30,357 bases of DNA from CAYTRP01 sp964625145 (GTDB taxonomy: Bacteria; Sumerlaeota; Sumerlaeia; SLMS01; JAHLLQ01), in contig CAZVAQ010000029.1 of NCBI GenBank assembly GCA_964625145.1, forward strand, positions 1 through 30,357, read 5' to 3'. The notes under the pieces were generated by a model, which had not been told where the DNA came from, made no database searches, and saw only the letters and a list, made by a program, of their open reading frames with translations. Position numbers and translations under genes: made by a program. Below, piece by piece: positions 25,285 to 30,357 of this stretch (the first letter of the stretch is position 1; each line of letters starts with the position of its first letter).

Positions 25285-26105
25285 CGGTTGAGTTCAAGCA
25301 CGGCAAGGACCGGCCGATGGTCGGATGCCACCGGCTCATCCAGGACTTCCGTATGCACGACCCGCCACTGCTGGGTCTTTGGAAACATGATGTAATCGAT
25401 CTTCCTGTTCGGATTGGGTGCGGGAAGCGTCAAGGCATCGTCCCCGGTCGTATCCGTCAAATACTCGAAAGCCATCTGCATTGTCTGGCTTGTGGGCTGC
25501 GCATTCATGTCGCCGCACACAAATTGCTCCTTGATGCGCGAATCCCGCAGAGACTGCAGCAGTGCCTCCATCTGCGGCAGCCGCAGTTGCTCCCCCTGAT
25601 GATCCAAGTGCGCCCCGACGAACAGGATCTCCGGCCGCTTCCCATCGCCCCGGATCGTGGCGGCCAAGGCGATGCGCTGCTCACGGTCGGGTTCGCTGGG
25701 CAGCATGACCACCTCAAACTCATCGATCGGCCACCGCGAAAGGATTGCCTGCCCGTACTCGCCACCCGCGTAATCGATCGCCTTGCCAAATCGCGCGTAC
25801 ATGCCCGTCAGGCGCCCCAACTCCGCCGCCTGGTCAACGTTTCCACTGCGGGGCACATCCTTGTCCACCTCCTGCAGCGCCACGAGGTCGGCGTTGGAGG
25901 CCTTGATGATGTTGGCGATACGTTCCACATCCACCACGCCATCCATTCCCCCACAATGATGGACGTTGTAGGCCATCACTCGAAGGGTGAGGGGCCCTTC
26001 AGTTTGCTGCGTGCTGCCGCGCCCCGCACAACCTGTCAGCATCAGGCAGGACAACAAGACAGCCGTCAGCACGTTGGGGTGCCACTTGATTCTGGGTGCA
26101 CTCAT
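25281..26105 (-). CDS. EEP-family lipoprotein, first intact gene of the run
   Basis: The 274-residue protein has a clear lipobox LTGC with Cys26, then the EEP fold: Asn47 in MAYNVHHC, Glu79 in ALQEVD, His166 in GAHLDH, Asp199/Asn201 in GDMNA, Asp237 in RKIDY, and Asp262-His263 in SDHRP. It carries the GGEYGQAILSRWPI motif shared by the three paralogues. Its ATG overlaps the stop of the broken NTF2-like gene (26102-26105) and its own stop overlaps the next ATG. Translation of this gene may therefore depend on ribosomes arriving from the NTF2-like frame, which contains a TGA. Predicted role: metal-dependent phosphoesterase at a membrane surface; substrate unknown. Confidence 0.87.
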   Translation of the reverse strand: MSAPRIKWHPNVLTAVLLSCLMLTGCAGRGSTQQTEGPLTLRVMAYNVHHCGGMDGVVDVERIANIIKASNADLVALQEVDKDVPRSGNVDQAAELGRLTGMYARFGKAIDYAGGEYGQAILSRWPIDEFEVVMLPSEPDREQRIALAATIRGDGKRPEILFVGAHLDHQGEQLRLPQMEALLQSLRDSRIKEQFVCGDMNAQPTSQTMQMAFEYLTDTTGDDALTLPAPNPNRKIDYIMFPKTQQWRVVHTEVLDEPVASDHRPVLAVLELNR

Positions 26106-26470
26106 GGTTCCAATCCTTTGCTCTTGCTTGTCGGGATTGCCAGGACCCTATGGCTTTTGGCCCGCCGTGCCAATCCCATTGCTTCGGCAATCTGGAACGT
26201 GTCGGTGAGTTGGTCCAATCGCCTGATGCGGCCGTTGTCGATTGCATGCAGATGGGCAAATCCTGCTTGGAACGATCGGCCCGTCTCCAGCCATGTTCCC
26301 TCACAGTCCCCAAGTACCAACACCTCGTCGTCCGCATCGCGAAACTTGCGCGGCACCGCCCTCTGGTGTCACTCAATGTCCGGCGCCAGCAGCCGCCTGT
26401 CTCCATCGCTGTCCCCGGCCGCAAAAAGCTCGAAAAGACTTTGGGTCAACTGAACGTTGGGTGAAGCCAC
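26102..26470 (-). pseudogene. NTF2/SnoaL-like gene with in-frame TGA
   Basis: One reading frame runs from a GTG at 26470 (GGAG eight bases upstream) to 26102 with a single internal stop, TGA at 26369-26371 (codon 34). Upstream it reads LFELFAAGDSDGDRRLLAPDIE, the first helices of an NTF2/SnoaL-like fold; after the stop it continues HQRAVPRKF, DEVLVLGDCEGTWLETGRSF, AHLHAIDNGRIRRLDQLTDT. The stop falls exactly where the family usually has Trp (D-(I/V)-E-W), so TGG to TGA is the simplest reading. About 25-30 residues also seem missing between this point and the next strand, supporting decay. The remaining 3' frame ends in an ATGA overlap with the EEP gene. Alternatives are a sequencing error or restart at GTG 26356. 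NTF2-like proteins bind or convert small molecules. Confidence 0.6.
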
Positions 26471-26504
26471 GGTCTGAACTCCGGCGTAAGCCAGCTTGTC
26501 GATC

Positions 26505-26520
26505 CCTTCCCATGGGGAGG
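26505..26520. promoter_or_regulatory. Near-perfect 16-bp palindrome upstream of the NTF2/EEP run
   Basis: CCTTCCCATGGGGAGG is symmetric except for one G-T position on each side of CCCATGGG. It lies 35 bases upstream of the GTG of the NTF2-like gene and just past the preceding terminator, where a promoter and operator for the EEP run would be expected. No clear -35/-10 pair accompanies it. Confidence 0.3.
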
Positions 26521-26530
26521 ACAAGCAAAT

Positions 26531-26553
26531 CCCCCCGGCGGTGGACCGGGGGG
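26531..26553 (-). terminator. Terminator of the pseudopilin gene at 26587
   Basis: On the minus strand CCCCCCGG pairs with CCGGGGGG around a 7-base loop, followed by ATTTGCTTG. The plus strand shows C6 at 26531-26536 and a G10 run at 26548-26557. It separates the pseudopilin transcript from the NTF2/EEP run. Confidence 0.6.
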
Positions 26554-26580
26554 GGGGAAGGGAACCTGCGTGATCAACTT

Positions 26581-26599
26581 GACAGCTCAGTGAGCTGTC
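26581..26599. repeat. Perfect inverted repeat across the pseudopilin stop codon
   Basis: GACAGCTCA and TGAGCTGTC are perfect 9-bp inverted repeats separated by one base, with the TGA stop of the pseudopilin inside the symmetry. In RNA it could form a 7-bp stem with a 5-base loop directly at the end of translation. There is no U-tract after it, so it may protect the mRNA end or be a protein site. Confidence 0.4.
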
Positions 26600-27192
26600 T
26601 TCTTCTGGGAACGGATGATGTCACCCTCGGAAATAGTACCGTTGGAGGCATCGTAGACCAACTCGGCCCCGAAGTAACTCGCATTCGCGTCTTTATCCGG
26701 CCCGGCGGAACTCAACTTCCAACTGCCGAACAAATCCATGGCTGCTCCAACTGTGGCCGCCGGAGTACCGCTTGTCAGATCCCAGCGGGTCGTATACGGA
26801 CCGGGGATCGGTGAAGGCTTCCATGGGGTCGGTCCGATGTTTGCCGGATAATTCAGGTAACGAAACCGGCGCCCCACTGGCGTTGCGGCCCCGCCACCAC
26901 CCTCTCTAAAGGGATCCTCAAGCGTTGAACCGCTGGTAAGATAAGCGACGGGAGTCGTGATGACATCCGTCAGGTACCAGGGCCAACCACGGCTGTCCCA
27001 GTCGAACGGGTACTTCTTGTGGTCCACTGCATAGGACTCCAGCGCCGTTGTGATCGTGCGCATGTCCGATACCGCCCGCGCCACCTTGGAGCGAGTTTGC
27101 GCCTCCATAAAGTTTGGCACCGCGATCGCAGCAAGAATGGCGATGATTGCCACTACGATGAGCAGCTCAATGAGCGTGAATGCACGCTTCAT
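26587..27192 (-). CDS. Pseudopilin-like protein (prepilin N-terminus)
   Basis: The 201-residue protein has leader MKRA and the FTLIELLIVVAIIAILAAIA helix with Glu at mature position 5, then EAQTRSKVARAVSDMRTI. The C-terminal part has GSWKLSSAGPD and VYDASNGTISEGDIIRSQ, shared with the pseudopilin at 27378 and in weaker form with that at 11494. Ala rather than Gly precedes the cleavage point. Start 27192 is chosen over upstream codons because GGAGGT lies seven bases before it and the short charged leader is typical. It has its own terminator at 26531-26553, and the upstream gene is also terminated, so it is probably transcribed on its own. Role: minor subunit of a type II/IV-like secretion filament or a surface protein using that route. 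Confidence 0.88.
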   Translation of the reverse strand: MKRAFTLIELLIVVAIIAILAAIAVPNFMEAQTRSKVARAVSDMRTITTALESYAVDHKKYPFDWDSRGWPWYLTDVITTPVAYLTSGSTLEDPFREGGGGAATPVGRRFRYLNYPANIGPTPWKPSPIPGPYTTRWDLTSGTPAATVGAAMDLFGSWKLSSAGPDKDANASYFGAELVYDASNGTISEGDIIRSQKKTAH

Positions 27193-27275
27193 GGCGGTTA
27201 CCTCCACTTGATTTTTTCTGAACCCATTCTGTGCGCAGATGGGCCACCGGAGCAAGGCCCAATCGCGGATTGACT

Positions 27276-27306
27276 AAAAAAATCTCGGACGGAGGGGTTC
27301 CCGTCC
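27276..27306 (-). terminator. Rho-independent terminator of the pseudopilin gene at 27378
   Basis: On the minus strand GGACGG (27306-27301) and CCGTCC (27292-27287) form a 6-bp stem with an 8-base loop, followed after four bases by seven Ts (27282-27276). It lies 71 bases after the stop of the pseudopilin gene. Confidence 0.7.
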
Positions 27307-27377
27307 CATTGCGGGATTTCACAAATATGGGCCAGAATCGCCCAAATTTAGCGTTTTGAGTCACACTCCCCACCAAC

Positions 27378-28043
27378 TTACGGCGCCGTCTCATAGATCA
27401 CATTTGGGACATAACCCGTCACAGCGGCTGCCTTCTGGCTACGCAGAATTTCGCCCGAAGACAACGTGCCATTGCTCGCGTCATAAACCAGCCACAGCCA
27501 GTCGTTGGCATTCACCCCATCCGCAAACCCCACCGGCAGGGGATAATTCGAGGCGTCCGGTCCCTTCGACGCCAGGAACCACGCACCGTGCACATCCATC
27601 GCCATCTGATTTCCTCTCGCCGACGGACCCCATGCGGGGATCTGGAACGGCGAACGTGGCACGCCGCCCGACAGATACGTCTCTCCGAATGCCCGATAAC
27701 GATACCGTTCGCGTATGCCGGACGGATTGTCGAGCCCGCTCTGCCGATTCTTTGCAAACAGATCATGGATCAGATGCCCGTTGCTCAAGTATCCCACCGG
27801 AGTGGACAGGCAATTGTGCAGGTAGTACGGATACGTCACATCCGGTGCCCAATCGAATGGCGGCTTGTTGAAATCCACCGCGTACGCCTCGATCGCCGTG
27901 GCGATGGTCCGCATGTCCGACACAGTCCGCGCCACCTTCGAACGAACCTGCGCCTCCAGAAAGTTCGGCACCGCAATCGCCGCCAGGATGGCAATGATGG
28001 CGACCACGATCAGCAACTCAATGAGGGTGAACGCACGCCTCAC
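27378..28043 (-). CDS. Pseudopilin-like protein, GTG start
   Basis: The 221-residue protein has leader MRRA and the same FTLIELL helix and EAQVRSKVARTVSDMRTI segment as its neighbour, then a divergent globular part, GAWFLASKGPD, and VYDASNGTLSSGEILRSQ near the C-terminus. It starts with GTG at 28043, supported by GGAGAGG four bases upstream. It and the gene at 26587 look like tandem duplicates that kept the filament helix and C-terminal motif while the middle diverged. Strong terminators after both genes argue for separate transcripts. No secretion machinery gene is adjacent. Confidence 0.88.
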   Translation of the reverse strand: MRRAFTLIELLIVVAIIAILAAIAVPNFLEAQVRSKVARTVSDMRTIATAIEAYAVDFNKPPFDWAPDVTYPYYLHNCLSTPVGYLSNGHLIHDLFAKNRQSGLDNPSGIRERYRYRAFGETYLSGGVPRSPFQIPAWGPSARGNQMAMDVHGAWFLASKGPDASNYPLPVGFADGVNANDWLWLVYDASNGTLSSGEILRSQKAAAVTGYVPNVIYETAP

Positions 28044-28209
28044 AACGCCTCTCCCAGGTCCCTGCAGAATGATTTGGATGCACTTCGTGGAGCTGCAGTC
28101 GCGGCGGCAAGGCCCATTCGATGACTCCGCCCGCCAAATCGCCCGATGAGGTGACTATTACCCCTTGGCAAGACAGGATGGCCCAGATGACATGAACTCA
28201 CCTGTCCCT

Positions 28210-28238
28210 TTGCGGCTGGGGAGATCACTCTGTATCAT
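28210..28238 (+). promoter_or_regulatory. Candidate promoter for the dioxygenase/hydrolase pair
   Basis: TTGCGG (28210-28215), a 17-base spacer and TATCAT (28233-28238, 5 of 6 -10 matches) lie 18 bases before the ATG at 28257. The transcript leader would be only about 10-13 bases, so a second candidate, TTGGCA at 28165-28170, may matter too. MhqR-type dyads were not recognised. Confidence 0.33.
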
Positions 28239-28256
28239 CCACCGGAATGCACAGTC

Positions 28257-29207
28257 ATGCCCACGCACCCCATCCACCACATTACAGCTATTTGCAGCAA
28301 CGCTCAAGCCTGCCTCGACTTCTATGTCGGAGTGCTCGGCCTTCGCCTCGTCAAGCGCACCATCAACTTTGACGATCCCGGCACCTACCACTTCTATTTT
28401 GGAGATGAGACCGGCTCGCCCGGCACCATCCTGACTTTCTTCCCGTGGGACTCCATGTCCTCCGGGCGTCCCGGCACGGGCCAAACCATCGCCACCGCCT
28501 ATGCCGTCCCTGCCGGATCTCTCGAAATGTGGCAGCAGCGGCTTTCAAGTGCGGGGGTTTCCGCCGACCCCATTGCAACGCGCTTTGGCGAGCGCGTTCT
28601 CGCACTGCGTGATGGCGATGGCTTGGTCATCGAATTGATCGAGACCGGCTGGGCTGCCGGCTTGCCCGCGTGGGCCAATGGCGACGTCCCGGCCGACATG
28701 GCTGTGCGCGCGTTCCACAGCTCCACCATTTCTGTCGATGGTTACGAACGCACCGCCCGCGTCCTGCGCGAGCAGTTCGGCTATGCCGAAGGAGCCTCGG
28801 CCAACGATCGCTTCCGGTTCCAAACGGGTCAGTCACCCATTGCCGGCGTCATCGATCTGCTTTGCCAACCCGACCGGAGACGCGGAGCCATGGGCACCGG
28901 GACGATTCACCACATCGCCTTTCGCGCCGCTGACGACGGGGAACATCTCGCCCTGCGCGGAGCACTCGTCCAATCCGGCCTCAATGTCACACCCGTGCTC
29001 GACCGCACCTACTTCAAGTCGATCTACTTTCGCGAACCGGGCGGCGTGATCTTCGAGGTCGCCACCGACGGTCCCGGCATGTTGATCGACGAACCGCGCG
29101 AGACACTGGGCGAGAGCCTTCGCCTTCCTTCGTGGCTCGAAGGGAACCGGCAACAAATCGAAAGCATTCTACCAACAATCCATCTGCCGGGAAAGAAACT
29201 ACAATGA
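28257..29207 (+). CDS. Ring-cleaving VOC dioxygenase (MhqO/LinE-like)
   Basis: The 316-residue cytosolic protein has two vicinal-oxygen-chelate modules. The first starts IHHITAICSNAQACLDFYVG; the second includes TGTIHHIAFRA (His218/His219) and GGVIFEVATDGPG (Glu267). The iron ligands of hydroquinone-type extradiol dioxygenases would be a His in HHIT (residues 7-8), a His at 218-219 and Glu267. Relatives (MhqO/MhqA/MhqE, LinE, PcpA) open hydroquinone or catechol rings, often as quinone detoxification. Its stop overlaps the start of the hydrolase at 29204 in an ATGA, and this dioxygenase plus carboxylesterase pairing matches the known MhqO-MhqD type association. GGAA lies nine bases before the ATG. 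Substrate is inferred from family only. Confidence 0.87.
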   Translation: MPTHPIHHITAICSNAQACLDFYVGVLGLRLVKRTINFDDPGTYHFYFGDETGSPGTILTFFPWDSMSSGRPGTGQTIATAYAVPAGSLEMWQQRLSSAGVSADPIATRFGERVLALRDGDGLVIELIETGWAAGLPAWANGDVPADMAVRAFHSSTISVDGYERTARVLREQFGYAEGASANDRFRFQTGQSPIAGVIDLLCQPDRRRGAMGTGTIHHIAFRAADDGEHLALRGALVQSGLNVTPVLDRTYFKSIYFREPGGVIFEVATDGPGMLIDEPRETLGESLRLPSWLEGNRQQIESILPTIHLPGKKLQ

Positions 29208-29842
29208 CCCTGACACAACGCGGCGAGCTGGCCGGATATCACTATCGCTTCGATCCCGGAGAAGTGAATGCAACATTCGCCGTGCTCGTTCTCCACGGCA
29301 CCGGTGCCGATGAGGACGATCTTCCTCCCCTCATCCACGACATCGCACCGGGGGCGCCTGTTCTCAGCCCCCGCGGCAACGTCACGGAAAACGGCATGAA
29401 CCGATTCTTCCGCCGCTTCTCGGAAGGCGTCTTCGACGAAGCCGACGTCAAGCGCCGCTCTGCCGAACTTGCGGACTTCATCCAGCAGGCGCGCGAGCAC
29501 CTCGCCATCGACCACCTGCCCCTCGTCGCCGCCGGCTATTCCAACGGCGCCAACATCGCCGCCGCCACAATCCTGCAGGAGGGCCCGATCGTTTCCCGCG
29601 CGGTGCTACTGCGCCCAATGATGCCCTTCACCGCCATCAAGCCCGCCGCCCTCGACGGCCTCGAAATCACCATCATCTCCGGCCGCCACGATCCCATCTG
29701 CCCACCCGATTCCGCCCGTACCCTCGCCAAGGCATTCGAACTCGCCCGCGCCACCGTCCACCACGAATGGCTGGAAGCCTCGCACGGTTTGACCCACATG
29801 GATGTGGATTTTGTGCGGGAAGCGCTCACTCCAGAATCATGA
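29204..29842 (+). CDS. Alpha/beta hydrolase, carboxylesterase (MhqD-like)
   Basis: The 212-residue cytosolic serine hydrolase belongs to the phospholipase/carboxylesterase group. The catalytic triad is readable: Ser113 in GYSNGAN, Asp163 in SGRHDPICP and His194 in EASHGLT; VLHGTGADEDDL (28-40) supplies the oxyanion-hole region and LSPRGN is also typical. Its ATG overlaps the stop of the ring-cleaving dioxygenase by four bases, so the two are coupled, and together they resemble the MhqO/MhqD quinone-resistance pair. An in-frame start at 29132 would overlap the dioxygenase by 76 bases and is not needed. The precise ester or ring-cleavage product acted on is unknown. Confidence 0.88.
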   Translation: MTLTQRGELAGYHYRFDPGEVNATFAVLVLHGTGADEDDLPPLIHDIAPGAPVLSPRGNVTENGMNRFFRRFSEGVFDEADVKRRSAELADFIQQAREHLAIDHLPLVAAGYSNGANIAAATILQEGPIVSRAVLLRPMMPFTAIKPAALDGLEITIISGRHDPICPPDSARTLAKAFELARATVHHEWLEASHGLTHMDVDFVREALTPES

Positions 29843-29855
29843 GGGATTGATCGCC

Positions 29856-30263
29856 ATGTTAAAAACCACTGCTCTTCTATTCCTTGTTGTTCTGCTCTCG
29901 AGCTGCAATCTGTTCGGCACAAAGAGTCAGTTGGCTCGGGTCAGCAGGCAGCACGATCCCGCAACCATGCAGTTGGAACCGGCCTTCAATGACTACGTCC
30001 GCCGGACATTCCTGCCGAATGGGGCCGAGACAGGTCTCGTGGACTTCAAGGACGGCAGCCAGGTAAAATACTGGTTCCAATCTCATCATCGAGTTCGCGA
30101 TAAAGGTGGCGCCTGGTTCGAGTTCGAGGACGGGCAAAGAATCTTCGTCACACATCTCTTCTGCTGTGAAGTTCAACTTTCCGATGCCCAACCTGAGAAT
30201 TCAACCTATCTTCTCGAGTATCTCAAAGACTGGAACGAGAAGGTTCGGCAGTCGGGATATTAG
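29856..30263 (+). CDS. Small lipoprotein of unknown function
   Basis: The 135-residue protein has a lipoprotein signal (MLKTTALLFLVVLLSSC; Cys17, lipobox LSSC), so it is probably attached to a membrane. The remaining 118 residues are mixed alpha/beta, with GLVDFKDGSQVKYWFQSHHR and FEFEDGQRIFVTHLFCCEV, and a helical C-terminus. I do not recognise a family. GAGGGA lies about 9 bases before the ATG at 29856. It follows the hydrolase by 13 bases and may be in the same transcript, though a role in quinone handling is not evident. Its stop overlaps the stop of the convergent gene at the right edge. Confidence 0.75.
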   Translation: MLKTTALLFLVVLLSSCNLFGTKSQLARVSRQHDPATMQLEPAFNDYVRRTFLPNGAETGLVDFKDGSQVKYWFQSHHRVRDKGGAWFEFEDGQRIFVTHLFCCEVQLSDAQPENSTYLLEYLKDWNEKVRQSGY

Positions 30264-30357
30264 GCCGGAGAATCCCCCGTCAAATCCCCCAAGTCACTCG
30301 ATCCCATCTCCACCTTCCCGTCCGGGAAATACTCCTTCCACCGGTTGTCCACCTGCT
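30260..30357 (-). CDS. C-terminal tail of an unidentified protein, cut by window edge
   Basis: Reading leftward from the edge, one frame gives 31 codons, VDNRWKEYFPDGKVEMGSSD then LGDLTGDSPA and TAA at 30260-30262. G/C-rich third positions and a plausible amino-acid composition support coding; the other two minus-strand frames stop early. It overlaps the stop codon of the lipoprotein gene by four bases (30260-30263). Too little is visible to name a family. Confidence 0.5.
   Translation of the reverse strand, partial: QVDNRWKEYFPDGKVEMGSSDLGDLTGDSPA

Noticed and set aside
26369..26371. TGA read as Trp (alternative genetic code)
   Set aside because: TGA ends many genes in this window, including precise ATGA overlaps, so general reassignment is not supported; only a local mutation or error fits.
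25317..26453. 378-codon plus-strand frame opposite the EEP and NTF2-like genes
   Set aside because: The sequence is rich in His, Arg and Pro without domains; the opposite strand carries complete EEP catalytic motifs.

Overview
This is a GC-rich bacterial scaffold piece; a run of exactly 100 Ns at 2213-2312 marks a draft or metagenome assembly. Three pseudopilins share a near-identical FTLIELL N-terminus and a YD(A/P)(S/T)NG C-terminal motif. Together with a dockerin-tailed repeat protein, an SSS symporter next to a Gfo/Idh/MocA oxidoreductase, and many lipoproteins, they suggest a little-cultivated lineage such as Candidatus Sumerlaeota, Hydrogenedentota or a PVC relative. That placement rests on gene content only. 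I see no rRNA, tRNA, CRISPR array, insertion sequence or phage gene.

Layout. (1) 1-2831: the N-terminal fragment of katG runs off the left edge on the minus strand. Divergent from it are an exported D-aminoacylase-like amidohydrolase and an M14 murein-amidase-like peptidase broken by the assembly gap. (2) 2864-11011, minus strand: read from high to low coordinates, a cytosolic regulator with a P-loop, a solute-binding domain and an AraC domain in one chain, then a GH20 beta-N-acetylhexosaminidase, a DUF2339 membrane protein and a DUF2780 protein. (3) 11494-23516, plus strand: a pseudopilin, a 1456-residue secreted protein made of three tandem units plus a dockerin, a secreted protein equal to one such unit, a secreted endonuclease/exonuclease/phosphatase (EEP) protein, an 858-residue SSS symporter with a large insertion, and a Gfo/Idh/MocA oxidoreductase. 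(4) 23587-28043, minus strand: three EEP paralogues (two lipoproteins, one with an ordinary signal peptide) in a tight run behind a broken NTF2/SnoaL-like gene, then two more pseudopilins, each followed by its own terminator. (5) 28257-30357: a ring-cleaving VOC dioxygenase overlapping a carboxylesterase-type hydrolase (MhqO/MhqD-like pair), a small lipoprotein, and the C-terminal tail of a minus-strand gene leaving the window.

How the genes may work together (inference). Regions 1-2 could scavenge cell-wall or chitin-type material: GH20 would release amino sugars, the amidohydrolase and M14 enzyme would process D-amino-acid-containing peptides, and the fusion regulator may sense a sugar in the cytosol. 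Region 3 looks like a secretion, surface and uptake locus in which a displayed beta-structure protein and a secreted EEP hydrolase sit with a transporter and a cytosolic sugar or polyol oxidoreductase. Four EEP proteins lie within 8 kb. The most unusual items are the three-part regulator, the tandem-unit dockerin protein with its single-unit neighbour, the EEP cluster, and the NTF2-like gene with an in-frame TGA.
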